Positions 1 to 6,832 are shown, counted from the first letter of the stretch. The stretch is DNA of 64,000 nucleotides from Anaerotruncus massiliensis (ex Togo et al. 2026) (GCF_900199635.1 NZ_LT962687.1:667501-731500), one strand, 5' to 3'. A program made the numbers and translations. The notes: a model not told the origin generated them from the sequence alone.

Positions 1-40
1 CACGCCGGTAACGCGGGTTCGATTCCCGCACGGGTCACCA
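1..40 (+). tRNA. tRNA-Glu, 3' part only (cut by window edge)
   Basis: The window opens inside a tRNA. Visible are the end of the anticodon loop (CAC), the 3' anticodon stem GCCGG, the variable loop TAAC, the T arm (GCGGG, TTCGATT, CCCGC) and the acceptor strand ACGGGTC followed by A and an encoded CCA. The anticodon therefore ends in C. The TAAC variable loop and ACGGGTCA end resemble Firmicutes tRNA-Glu (UUC) as I remember it. The isotype is inferred, because the rest of the anticodon lies outside the window. Confidence 0.75.
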
Positions 41-70
41 AAGATCTAAAGCGCGAGAGCGCTTGAGATA

Positions 71-256
71 GAGCTGTGCCGGGGGCACTCCTTATCCGGA
101 ATCTGGTCCGAGAGCCGAAAGCTCGAGGGCGAAGAGCCGGGCAGGCTGTGATGCCGAAGGCATTCCTTATTCAAAATCCGGTCCGAGGGCCGAAAGCTCA
201 AGGGCGAAGGGCCGGGCAGGCTAATGTGCCGCAAGGCACACCTTATTGAGAATCCG
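71..256 (+). repeat. 75-bp tandem repeat, about 2.5 units, tRNA-to-5S spacer
   Basis: Three units begin at about 71, 146 and 221, an exact 75-bp period. Each opens with a short hairpin: GTGCC-ggg-GGCAC at 76, ATGCC-gaa-GGCAT at 151, GTGCC-gcaa-GGCAC at 226. CCTTAT follows each hairpin. Units 1 and 2 continue with GGTCCGAG, CCGAAAGCTC, AGGGCGAAG and GCCGGGCAGG. Unit 3 diverges after about 256. The first stem pair changes from G-C to A-T and back while staying paired. A separate hairpin, AAGCGC-gaga-GCGCTT (49-64), sits just after the tRNA. Confidence 0.85.
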
Positions 257-373
257 ACGCCGAAGGCGGCGGGTCCGCGAAGCGGACACAACCAAGGATC
301 CAAAGGAGCCGGGCTCCTTTGAGCGAGCGTCGCCGCGAAGCGGCGCTCCGGCGAAGCCGGGCAGCGAGCCGTA
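257..373 (+). other. Hairpin-rich spacer before 5S rRNA
   Basis: No gene is visible. The stretch holds a run of short perfect hairpins, most with a GAA loop: GTCCGC-gaa-GCGGAC, CAAAGGAG-ccgg-GCTCCTTTG, GCCGC-gaa-GCGGC and CCGGC-gaa-GCCGG. They resemble the small palindromes scattered through other intergenic regions of this window. They could be rRNA-operon processing signals or repeat debris. Confidence 0.5.
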
Positions 374-374
374 T

Positions 375-492
375 GGCTGGTGTATATGACGCTGAGGTCC
401 CACCTGTTCCCATCCCGAACACAGAAGTTAAGCTCAGCGGTGCCGACAATACTTGGAGGGTGACTTCCCGGGAAGATAGGTCTATGCCAGCT
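375..492 (+). rRNA. rrf: 5S ribosomal RNA
   Basis: About 118 nt with the conserved 5S core: the CCCATCCCGAACACAGAAGTT block, followed by AAGCTC, the GGTGCCGA segment and the final GGGAAGATAGG. The ends GCTGG (376-380) and CCAGC (487-491) form the closing helix, which sets the approximate boundaries. It is flanked by tRNA genes. No 23S rRNA lies in the 375 bases upstream within the window. Confidence 0.95.
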
Positions 493-495
493 CCT

Positions 496-524
496 GCCAG
501 CGTACAATTGTTTTGTACGCTGGC
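496..524 (+). other. Perfect 10-bp hairpin after 5S rRNA
   Basis: The arms GCCAGCGTAC (496-505) and GTACGCTGGC (515-524) flank a 9-nt AT-rich loop. It lies 4 nt after the 5S 3' end and 18 nt before tRNA-Asn. There is no T run, so RNase processing of the 5S-tRNA transcript is more likely than termination. That role is inferred. Confidence 0.5.
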
Positions 525-542
525 ATCTCAAATTCTTCATAT

Positions 543-618
543 TCCTCCTTAGCTCAGTCGGTAGAGCATGCGGCTGTTAACCGCAGGGTCGTCTGTTCGA
601 GCCAGACAGGGGGAGCCA
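543..618 (+). tRNA. tRNA-Asn (GTT)
   Basis: The complete cloverleaf is present. The acceptor TCCTCCT pairs with AGGGGGA, the anticodon arm is TGCGG-CTGTTAA-CCGCA with anticodon GTT, and the T arm is GTCTG-TTCGAGC-CAGAC. Discriminator G is followed by an encoded CCA. It is the second tRNA of a co-oriented cluster with 5S rRNA. Confidence 0.97.
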
Positions 619-665
619 ACAAATGGTACCGCTACCAGAGCGGTAGCGGTACATCTTCTTTTTAC

Positions 666-742
666 GGGCCATTAGCTCAGTTGGTCAGAGCCACCGGCTC
701 ATAACCGGTTGGTCCGGGGTTCGAGTCCCTGATGGCCCACCA
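666..742 (+). tRNA. tRNA-Met (CAT)
   Basis: The acceptor GGGCCAT pairs with ATGGCCC, the anticodon arm is ACCGG-CTCATAA-CCGGT, and an encoded CCA ends the gene. The CAT anticodon could also belong to a lysidine-modified tRNA-Ile2. The body looks like an elongator tRNA and not an initiator, because its first acceptor pair G-C is intact. A perfect-looking hairpin with CTACCAGAG and CGGTAGCGGTA elements lies in the spacer upstream (about 626-652). Confidence 0.92.
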
Positions 743-792
743 CAGGGATCAAGGATTTCCCGTGTATGGGGATACATTCGGGTGGGCAATAT

Positions 793-868
793 AGGGGTAT
801 AGCTCAGCTGGTAGAGCAGTGGTCTCCAAAACCACGTGCCGAGGGTTCGAATCCTTCTGCCCCTGCCA
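793..868 (+). tRNA. tRNA-Trp (CCA)
   Basis: The acceptor AGGGGTA pairs with TGCCCCT (one T-G pair). The anticodon arm GTGGT-CTCCAAA-ACCAC carries anticodon CCA. Discriminator G and an encoded CCA follow. Confidence 0.96.
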
Positions 869-896
869 CTTTTTCGCAGGCGGGCAGCCTGTACAT

Positions 897-972
897 GCTG
901 ATATAGCTCAGTCGGCAGAGCACATCCTTGGTAAGGATGAGGTCATCAGTTCGAATCTGATTATCAGCTCCA
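897..972 (+). tRNA. tRNA-Thr (GGT)
   Basis: The acceptor GCTGATA pairs with TATCAGC. The anticodon arm CATCC-TTGGTAA-GGATG carries anticodon GGT. Discriminator T and an encoded CCA follow. This is the last gene of the 5S-tRNA cluster, and an intrinsic terminator follows immediately. Confidence 0.96.
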
Positions 973-974
973 AG

Positions 975-1009
975 AAAAGACCGTGGACAAGCCTGTCCAC
1001 GGTCTTTTT
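975..1009 (+). terminator. Intrinsic terminator of the tRNA cluster
   Basis: The arms AAAAGACCGTGGACA and TGTCCACGGTCTTTT flank the loop AGCC, and a T run follows. The flanking A run makes it potentially bidirectional, so it may also stop the convergent lysR gene at 1027. Confidence 0.93.
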
Positions 1010-1026
1010 CGCGTTTGCTTCCTGCG

Positions 1027-1920
1027 TTACCGCGGCTGGCGGGACGGCGCCTCCCGCGCCTTGAAATAGGCGAGGATGTGCTCCCTGAACTGCTCGGCCA
1101 GCGGGGTGAACGGCTTGTCGATCTGCCAGGAGAGGTTGTAGGAGCGGGAGCAGAGCGGATCGTCGAGGTGGAGCAGCTTCACCCCTTCGGGAAACGCCCC
1201 CCAGCTCTGGGCAGCCAGGAAGCCGACCCCCTCGCCCGCTGCGATAAGCTTGGCGACCATTTCGGTGCCGTCGCAGGTATAGACGACGTTCGGCTTGAAG
1301 CCCGCCTGGAAGCAGAAGCCGTTGGTCTCCTCGGTCCAGCTCGTGGAGCGGATGAGCCCGATGAACTCCTCGTTTCGCGCCATGCGCAGCGGAATGTGGT
1401 CGTAAGCGGCCAGAGGATGCCCGGCAGGAACCCCCAGCACCAGCTCCTCGGTGAAGAGGGGGAGGGAGGCGCACTTGTTGAGCGGGATGTTGACCGCGTG
1501 GATGTAGAGGTCGCAGTCGTAGAGGAACTTGGATTTGGTGTAGTTTTTGATGACCTCGAAGGTGGCGCCGGGGTGTGCGCGGCGGAAGCTCCGGATCAGC
1601 TCGATCAGGTAGAGTTCGCCGGTGATGTTCGTCTGCAGGCGGATGGGCGCGGTCGAAGGGTTCTCGATCTCGCGGACCGCGCTGACGCCGCGGTCGACTG
1701 CGTCGATCGCGAGCTCGGCGTATTTGAGAAACGCGTGTCCGTATTCGTTGAGCGCGATGCGGCGCCCGGACCGCTGGAACAGGGCCACCCCCACCTCGTC
1801 CTCGAGCAGGGAGATGGCCTTGCTCAGGGCCGGCTGGGAGATGAGCAGCTTTTCCGCCGCTTGGGAGATGTTTTCGGTCTGGGCCACGGCCCGGAAGTAT
1901 CGGAGCCGGAGTATATCCAT
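1027..1920 (-). CDS. LysR family transcriptional regulator
   Basis: A 297-aa protein of normal LysR length. The N-terminal winged helix-turn-helix (residues about 1-60) shows the family pattern: LRYFRAVAQTENISQAAEKL, then SQPALSKAISLLE and LFQRSGRRI. The rest is a periplasmic-binding-protein-like effector domain (about 90-290). The start ATG at 1920 is preceded by an AGGGGG ribosome site; a longer open frame upstream lacks one. It lies downstream of, and co-directional with, a fatty acid transporter and a peptidase. A terminator (2002-2037) separates it, so it probably has its own transcript. Regulation of the neighbouring pair is an inference from proximity, and the effector is unknown. Confidence 0.93.
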   Translation of the reverse strand: MDILRLRYFRAVAQTENISQAAEKLLISQPALSKAISLLEDEVGVALFQRSGRRIALNEYGHAFLKYAELAIDAVDRGVSAVREIENPSTAPIRLQTNITGELYLIELIRSFRRAHPGATFEVIKNYTKSKFLYDCDLYIHAVNIPLNKCASLPLFTEELVLGVPAGHPLAAYDHIPLRMARNEEFIGLIRSTSWTEETNGFCFQAGFKPNVVYTCDGTEMVAKLIAAGEGVGFLAAQSWGAFPEGVKLLHLDDPLCSRSYNLSWQIDKPFTPLAEQFREHILAYFKAREAPSRQPR

Positions 1921-2001
1921 GCAGAGTCCCCCTCTTCGCCGGTTGAAGGCGCTTTCTTTCATCTTACCACCCCTCCTTTCAAATCGCCAGCCAGAAAAAG
2001 G

Positions 2002-2035
2002 AAGCCGCCCCCATGCGCCTGCATGGGGGCGGCTT
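2002..2035 (-). terminator. Terminator between transporter and lysR
   Basis: A 15-bp perfect stem (arms AAGCCGCCCCCATGC and GCATGGGGGCGGCTT) with loop GCCT. On the minus strand the stem is followed by CCTTTTTC, and on the plus strand by TTTT. It lies 13 bp after the transporter stop codon. Confidence 0.88.
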
Positions 2036-2048
2036 TTTTGGCTTTTGT

Positions 2049-3452
2049 TCAGACAGGGAAGAAGAACACGGCCGCGGTGAAGAGCAGCCCGGCGCCCAGC
2101 ATGATGGCGGTGCTGTACCCCATGATGTCCTTGGCCTTGAGCCCGGTGAAGCCGAGCAGCGCGAGCGCCCAGAAGGGCTGGCACATGTTGGTCCACGAGT
2201 TGCCGTAGGCCACCGCCTGGCAGGCCTTGAGCACATTGCCACCCGCGATCATGCGGACCGACTCGACGGCGATGGGACCCTGCACGGCCCACTGGCCGCC
2301 GCCCGACGGGACGAACATGTTGACGATCGAGGCGCTCAGGAAGGTCCAGAAATAGAAGGTGAAGGGGGTGCTGATTGAGGCGATCGCGCCCGCCAGAATC
2401 GATACGAGGCCGGAATACTTGATGATGCCCATAATCCCGGCGTAGAGCGGGAACTGGAAGATGATGCCCGAGGCGCTCGAGGTGGAGCGCGCGAAGGCGG
2501 ACACGTAGTTTGCGACGGTGCCGTGGAGCAGCAGGCCGCCGAAGATCAGGATGGCGTTGAGGAGGTTGAGGTCGAACGCCGCGAAGCCCTTGGTGACGAA
2601 CGCGTAGACGACGTAGAGGATGCCCATGCCGCCGATGATCCAGCAGAAGGCATGACTGTTGTTGAGCAGCTCGCCCACCGACGCGTTCTTTTTTTCGGCC
2701 TTTTCGGAGAGGATTTCCCCGGCGGGCTCCTCCACAACCCGCAGCGCGTAGTCGGGGATGGGACGGACGTTGTCCCCCTTGGGGTGGAGCAGGTAGGCGA
2801 AGAGGGGCAGCAGGACGATGAAGCCCGCCGCCAGGAAGAGGTTCATCGGGTTGAAGATGTAGCTGTTGAGCGGGATGAGGCCGATCTCCGACTCAAGGAA
2901 GTGTCCGGGCGTCGCAATCGAAAGGCCCACCGAGTTGGAGAAGCCGACGCACCAGGTCATCTGTCCGAGGTAGGCGCAGGCGACCAGCAGGCCGTATTCG
3001 CAGGGGACGCCGCGGCGGCGGAAGTTGCGCGCGATGCTCTTGGCGAGCAGCGCGCCGCCCGCGAGCGAGAGGCCGAACTGCACATAGGAGAGCAGGATGG
3101 TGACGGCGGCCACGAGGAAGGCCGCCTGCGGGCCGTTTTGGGGCAGGGAGGCGACCCGGTTGATGGCGCGCTTGGCCACCGGCGCGTCGGCCACCACCGC
3201 GCCGCCGATGATGCAGATGGCCATCTGCATGGCGAAGGTCAGCAGCTCCCACAGCCCGGCGTACCAGTTGCCCAGCACGGCGGCGGGGGAGAGGCGCTTC
3301 ATGACCATGGCCAGCAGGAAGGCGAGGATGGTAAGCGCGATGGCGAAGATGGTGGGATCGGGCATGTACTTCTGGGAAACCCGCGTGAAGGAATTGCCCA
3401 TGCGGATGAGCAGGCTGTCCTTGGCTTCGGCGGCGGAATTCGGTTTACTCAA
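2049..3452 (-). CDS. Short-chain fatty acid transporter, AtoE family
   Basis: A 467-aa, very hydrophobic protein with about 11-12 predicted membrane segments, the usual length for the AtoE/TIGR00366 family of short-chain fatty acid (acetoacetate/butyrate-type) permeases. Family-like features include the early VSQKYMPDPTIFAIALTIL segment and the conserved VNMFVPSGGGQWAVQGP loop near residue 380. I chose the TTG start at 3452 because AAAGGGG lies 7 nt upstream; a GTG at 3461 overlaps that site. It follows the M42 peptidase gene by 47 bp on the same strand, so both are probably one transcript. The exact substrate is not visible from sequence. Confidence 0.88.
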   Translation of the reverse strand: MSKPNSAAEAKDSLLIRMGNSFTRVSQKYMPDPTIFAIALTILAFLLAMVMKRLSPAAVLGNWYAGLWELLTFAMQMAICIIGGAVVADAPVAKRAINRVASLPQNGPQAAFLVAAVTILLSYVQFGLSLAGGALLAKSIARNFRRRGVPCEYGLLVACAYLGQMTWCVGFSNSVGLSIATPGHFLESEIGLIPLNSYIFNPMNLFLAAGFIVLLPLFAYLLHPKGDNVRPIPDYALRVVEEPAGEILSEKAEKKNASVGELLNNSHAFCWIIGGMGILYVVYAFVTKGFAAFDLNLLNAILIFGGLLLHGTVANYVSAFARSTSSASGIIFQFPLYAGIMGIIKYSGLVSILAGAIASISTPFTFYFWTFLSASIVNMFVPSGGGQWAVQGPIAVESVRMIAGGNVLKACQAVAYGNSWTNMCQPFWALALLGFTGLKAKDIMGYSTAIMLGAGLLFTAAVFFFPV

Positions 3453-3499
3453 AACATTCACCCCTTTGTCAGCGTTCGGTTGTGCGTTCCGGCCGGCCG

Positions 3500-4624
3500 T
3501 CAGTCGGCGAGGAAGTCGAGGCTGATCGTCTCGTTCTCTTTTTCGACGATCCCCTGAAGCAGGCAGGCCATATCGACCAGGTCGTTCACGTTCAGCAGCT
3601 CGACCGGCGAGTGGGAGTAGCGGCGCGGGATCGTGAAGGAGGCCTGCGGGATGCCGTCCCCGGCGTAGGCATACTCGGCGGCGTCGGTGGTGGAGAGGAA
3701 GCCGACCAGCGAGAGCCACTGCACCGGCAGGCCCTGCGCCGCCGACTGGTTTTCGATCGCCCTGCGGATTGCGGGATGCACGCTGCTGAAGACGCCGTAC
3801 TGGTGGGAGCAGTCGCAGCCGTCCGCGAGCAGCACGGCCGGCCCCTTTCCGATCGAAATGGGGAGCAGGCCGCGGCGGGGCTGGTCGGGGGTGTCGCCCG
3901 AGGGGACGGTGTCGACGGCGATGACATAATCGGGATGCACGGCGTGGCCGAGCGCGCGCGCCCCCACCATGCCGACCTCCTCACGGCAGGTGGCGCCAAC
4001 CACGAGGGTGCCTGCGAAATCGCCGTCCGCGCAGAGCTTCATCAGTTCGCACACCACGGTGCAGCCGGCGCGGTTATCCATCGCGCGCCCGCAGAGAAAG
4101 TCGGGGTTGGCCATCTCGGAGACGGTGTCCGCGAAGACGGCGCGGTCGCCCTCCCGGATCCCCAGCGCCCGGACCTCGCCGGCGGAGGAGCAGGCCACGT
4201 CGATGTAGAGGTCCTTCGCGCCGCGCACGGTGCGGGCCTCCTCGGGGGTCATGAGGTGGCCGGGCTTCGCGCCGATCACGCCGGGTACCCGGTTCCTGCC
4301 GATCCACACCTTACGGCCGACCATCAGGTTTTCGGGCACGCCGCCGAGCTTGTCGAAGGCGAGAAAGCCGTCCTCGTAGATGTATTTGACGCAGAAGCCG
4401 ATCTCGTCCGAGTGGGAGGCGATCAGGACGGTGGGGCCGGGGCGGCTGCCCCGTTTGACGGCGGTGAGGTTGCCCAGCGTGCTCACCTTCACCTCGTCGG
4501 CATAGGGCTTGAGGCGGGCGGCCATCGCCCGGACGACGTCCTGCTCCTCGCCCGACACGCCGATGATCGAGGTGAAATCGCAAAGCATTTCTTTCATTTC
4601 CTGTTTGACAGCGGTGCGTTCCAT
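3500..4624 (-). CDS. M42 family metallopeptidase (aminopeptidase)
   Basis: A 374-aa cytosolic, probably Zn/Co-dependent aminopeptidase of the glutamyl/tetrahedral aminopeptidase family (often annotated FrvX or endoglucanase M). Visible metal and catalytic motifs are ASHSDEIGF (His ligand, about residue 71), CGRAMDNRAG (bridging Asp), CREEVGMVGAR (catalytic and ligand Glu), AVDTVPSGD (Asp ligand) and RRYSHSPVE (His ligand). The start ATG has AGGAGAAGGG upstream. It is the first gene of the minus-strand unit with the fatty acid transporter. Peptide breakdown beside fermentation-acid transport is plausible but inferred. Confidence 0.93.
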   Translation of the reverse strand: MERTAVKQEMKEMLCDFTSIIGVSGEEQDVVRAMAARLKPYADEVKVSTLGNLTAVKRGSRPGPTVLIASHSDEIGFCVKYIYEDGFLAFDKLGGVPENLMVGRKVWIGRNRVPGVIGAKPGHLMTPEEARTVRGAKDLYIDVACSSAGEVRALGIREGDRAVFADTVSEMANPDFLCGRAMDNRAGCTVVCELMKLCADGDFAGTLVVGATCREEVGMVGARALGHAVHPDYVIAVDTVPSGDTPDQPRRGLLPISIGKGPAVLLADGCDCSHQYGVFSSVHPAIRRAIENQSAAQGLPVQWLSLVGFLSTTDAAEYAYAGDGIPQASFTIPRRYSHSPVELLNVNDLVDMACLLQGIVEKENETISLDFLAD

Positions 4625-4687
4625 AGACCCTTCTCCTTTTCAAAATGAACTGATTTCTGGTGAATATGAACTATATTGATACTATCA

Positions 4688-4713
4688 CGGTATTTATTCT
4701 ATGAAAAATACCG
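4688..4713 (-). promoter_or_regulatory. Inverted repeat upstream of M42 peptidase gene (candidate operator)
   Basis: CGGTATTT (4688-4695) and AAATACCG (4706-4713) are perfect 8-bp arms separated by 10 bp, about 64 bp upstream of the peptidase start. An interrupted palindrome with this spacing resembles LysR-type binding sites, and a LysR gene lies in the same cluster. On the plus strand the same repeat is followed by ATTTTTC, but no plus-strand gene precedes it. The operator role is inferred. Confidence 0.4.
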
Positions 4714-4884
4714 ATTTTTCATATCGAGCAAACCGGATCGGTTATAAGCGGCGCGGAGGGACGGGGGAATCCGGGGCGGTTCGTCGCCCTCTTTCGCGCA
4801 GTTTTTCTCCCGGGCCGGGGTATACTGGGCAAGGAAATGTTGGAAGGACATTCCCCAACAGGTAAGATGAAGGAGGATTTCACA

Positions 4885-5970
4885 ATGAAAAAAGTACTGG
4901 CTTTGCTCCTTGCGCTCGCGTGCGCGCTCCCGCTCGGCGTGGCCGCCGCCGCGGCGACGGGCGACGCGATCCCCTACCCGAACATCGGCCTCGTGGTGGA
5001 GAGCGACCTCTGCGACGGGGACGGCGCCGTCTATTCCGCCGCCGATGTGATCGCGCCGGACACCACCGTCTACTTTCCGATCGAAGAGGCGGCGGTCAGC
5101 AAGCTCACCGACAAGGATTTCTTCAAGGTCAAGACTGACAAGGGCGACGACAACTCGAAGATGATCCAGAAGGTCAGCGTGACCGAAAAGAACTTCGGCA
5201 CGGGCGGCCGGATCAAGGGCCGCTGGGTCGCGGTGAAGATCGAGCTCAAGCAGGACATCACCGACAACGAATACAAGCTCACCCCCGAGGTGACCTTCAC
5301 GGCCAAGGAGAAGGTGACGATCGGCGGCCAGGAGTACGCCGAGGGCCAGAAGTTCTCCATCAAGTTCAAATTCTTCATGGGCAACACGACCGAGAACGCC
5401 GACCAGGATTATATGGCGGGCGACGGCGGCGTGGTCCTCGAGCCGAACAAGAACGAGGATAACGAGATCACCTGGGAGGACGAGAACCGGACGCTCGCGC
5501 GGCTCGCCTTTGAGAGCGACGACGACGCCAAAAAGCTCTTCCCCAAGATGACCACCAAGTGGGACGACCAGGATTACGCCGACTACTTTGCCGACCAGGA
5601 CGCCTTCCTTTTCGACTTCATCGGCGCCCCCCGCATCTCCTCCACCAGCCGCGCCACCTTTGAGATCTACAATCCCTACTACGATTCCGACGAGGACGCC
5701 CTGACGGTCGACCCGTCCGACGTGGTGATCTACCAGGTGATCGACGGCGAGCTGGTCGACGTGACGCCCGCCTTCTCGGCGGTCGAGACGGACGACGGGG
5801 ACTATGTCTTCCGCTCCAAGACCCGCCAGCTCGGCACCTATGTGGTCGCCGAGATGCCGATCGCGGCGGCGGCGCGCGCCGAGCGCCCCGCCGAAAAGCC
5901 CGTCAAGGAGGCCCCCGCCAGGCCCGCGCCGACCGAAAAGGCGATCCTGCCTTCCTTCGCGAAAAAATAA
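4885..5970 (+). CDS. Secreted acidic protein of unknown function
   Basis: A 361-aa protein with a classical signal peptide: MKK, a leucine/alanine-rich core and AAAAATG near residue 24. I recognise no domain. The body is rich in Asp, Glu and Lys, and several segments look like beta-sandwich strands (for example VTFTAKEKVTIGGQEY). The C-terminus (about 325-361) is Pro/Ala/Lys-rich, possibly a wall-spanning linker. There is no LPXTG anchor or lipobox. I chose the start ATG at 4885, with AAGGAGG 8 nt upstream, over an upstream in-frame ATG that would bury the signal peptide. The gene is monocistronic, with a terminator at 6015. Confidence 0.8.
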   Translation: MKKVLALLLALACALPLGVAAAAATGDAIPYPNIGLVVESDLCDGDGAVYSAADVIAPDTTVYFPIEEAAVSKLTDKDFFKVKTDKGDDNSKMIQKVSVTEKNFGTGGRIKGRWVAVKIELKQDITDNEYKLTPEVTFTAKEKVTIGGQEYAEGQKFSIKFKFFMGNTTENADQDYMAGDGGVVLEPNKNEDNEITWEDENRTLARLAFESDDDAKKLFPKMTTKWDDQDYADYFADQDAFLFDFIGAPRISSTSRATFEIYNPYYDSDEDALTVDPSDVVIYQVIDGELVDVTPAFSAVETDDGDYVFRSKTRQLGTYVVAEMPIAAAARAERPAEKPVKEAPARPAPTEKAILPSFAKK

Positions 5971-6014
5971 CGGCACCCCATTTTGTTCCCGTCCGATCCG
6001 GCGGGCGGAAACGG

Positions 6015-6052
6015 GAAAAGCAGCCGCGCTCCGCGCGGCTGCTTTTCTTTTT
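6015..6052 (+). terminator. Intrinsic terminator
   Basis: The 15-bp arms GAAAAGCAGCCGCGC and GCGCGGCTGCTTTTC flank a TCC loop, followed by TTTTTC. It ends the secreted-protein gene. Confidence 0.92.
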
Positions 6053-6071
6053 CGGCGGCGTCTGGATAAAA

Positions 6072-6151
6072 GTGACAAACCGGTTACAAACGAAATTCCA
6101 TAAAATGGAATAGTTACAATGTGGTTACATCGTGGTTACAAACTCGTTACA
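6072..6151 (+). promoter_or_regulatory. Array of GTTACA motifs at 11-bp steps (candidate response-regulator sites)
   Basis: GTTACA occurs at 6083, 6113, 6124, 6135 and 6146, with GTGACA at 6072. The last four are exactly 11 bp apart, and 6072 and 6083 are also 11 bp apart, so they lie on one DNA face. Direct hexamer repeats with 5-bp spacers are typical of OmpR/PhoB-family response regulators; the Bacillus PhoP box TT(A/T)ACA is a close match. The array sits 37 bp upstream of a good -35/-10 pair serving the 6305 gene. Binding is inferred. Confidence 0.65.
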
Positions 6152-6188
6152 ATTGTGAAAATAATTTTAACAAATTTGCATTTTCCTC

Positions 6189-6216
6189 TTGATTTTCGCA
6201 TAGAATGTGGTATATT
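6189..6216 (+). promoter_or_regulatory. Promoter of the 6305 gene
   Basis: TTGATT (-35) and TATATT (-10) are separated by 16 bp in AT-rich DNA; an overlapping TATTAT gives an 18-bp spacing. It lies downstream of the GTTACA array, which is consistent with an activated promoter. Confidence 0.6.
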
Positions 6217-6265
6217 ATAAGTAAGCAAAAATACAGAACGTAAAATGATCTGTAGAAATTATCCC

Positions 6266-6288
6266 AAAAGTTACAATCTGTAACTTTT
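6266..6288 (+). promoter_or_regulatory. 5' UTR hairpin carrying the GTTACA motif
   Basis: The perfect 10-bp arms AAAAGTTACA and TGTAACTTTT flank an ATC loop. AAAGGAGG follows directly (6289-6296). The same GTTACA word as the upstream array recurs here as an inverted pair, so this may be a further protein site or a translational hairpin next to the ribosome site. Confidence 0.55.
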
Positions 6289-6304
6289 AAAGGAGGCAAC
6301 AGCC

Positions 6305-6622
6305 GTGAAAAGAAAGAATCATCCGCTCCGAACCGGGGTCCTCGCGGCCGTTGCCGCGTTTATCGCCCTCTCCGTTTTCGCAGGCGGCTTCATCGAGATC
6401 TCCCGCGATGCAGGCCTCGCCCGCTGGTTTACCGATACCGCCGTCTACCTGGTCGTGAACAAGTTCGGCTCCAAGCTGTTCGCTTCGCTCGTGATCGGCT
6501 GCGGCGCGGCCTTTGCCAACAGCATGATCGCTTACGGCAGGGCCGTCAAATCCCAAAAGCGCGCGCGGGCGACCCGCGTGCGGTTCACTCCCGGCGACTC
6601 GGGCATGGAGCGTACCGCCTAA
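6305..6622 (+). CDS. Small membrane protein of unknown function
   Basis: A 105-aa basic protein, not recognised. Residues about 10-28 (VLAAVAAFIALSVFAGGFI) form one hydrophobic segment and about 55-75 a second weaker one; the C-terminal 30 residues are Lys/Arg-rich. The GTG start at 6305 is placed by AAAGGAGG 8 nt upstream. The upstream control region (motif array, promoter, hairpin) is unusually elaborate for so small a gene, which suggests a tightly regulated envelope function. That is inference only. Confidence 0.75.
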   Translation: MKRKNHPLRTGVLAAVAAFIALSVFAGGFIEISRDAGLARWFTDTAVYLVVNKFGSKLFASLVIGCGAAFANSMIAYGRAVKSQKRARATRVRFTPGDSGMERTA

Positions 6623-6655
6623 ACCGCTTTTCATTTTTTTCTCCTAATTCATAAA

Positions 6656-6691
6656 AAGAGCGCCGGCATTCGAAAGAATGCCGGCGCTCTT
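6656..6691. terminator. Bidirectional terminator between convergent small genes
   Basis: The 16-bp perfect arms AAGAGCGCCGGCATTC and GAATGCCGGCGCTCTT flank a GAAA tetraloop. The minus-strand exit has TTTTT; the plus side has only CTTCC. It separates the 6305 gene from the minus-strand peptide gene at 6719. Confidence 0.9.
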
Positions 6692-6718
6692 CTTCCGCCC
6701 TTTTGCGCCGGGCGGATG

Positions 6719-6832
6719 CTAAGCGAGGACGTAGGGCGCCAGGTGCCCGAGCAGGAGCAGCACCCCCAGCGAGAGCACGCAGTAGAGCAGGATTTTCCAG
6801 GTGGGCGGCGTGGGCCGCTTGAAGATAGACAT
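6719..6832 (-). CDS. 37-aa hydrophobic peptide (putative small membrane protein)
   Basis: A short frame reading [12 protein letters not shown], then a hydrophobic run (about residues 13-30, [15 protein letters not shown]), then GHLAPYVLA. It has a positively charged, Pro-rich N-terminus, a single membrane span and a short tail, which is a typical small membrane protein layout. The start ATG has GGGGG 8 nt upstream, and a strong terminator (6656-6691) lies 28 bp past the stop. I recognise no family. Its placement between its own ribosome site and terminator supports a real gene, but no homology evidence is available. Confidence 0.55.
   Translation of the reverse strand: MSIFKRPTPPTWKILLYCVLSLGVLLLLGHLAPYVLA

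Noticed and set aside
18-552. Several 60-160 codon frames over the tRNA-5S region
   Set aside because: They overlap rRNA, tRNA and repeat DNA and have no coding features.
6072-6151. Short regular repeats considered as a CRISPR array
   Set aside because: The repeat word is only 6 bp with 5-bp gaps; there are no spacer-length units and no cas genes.
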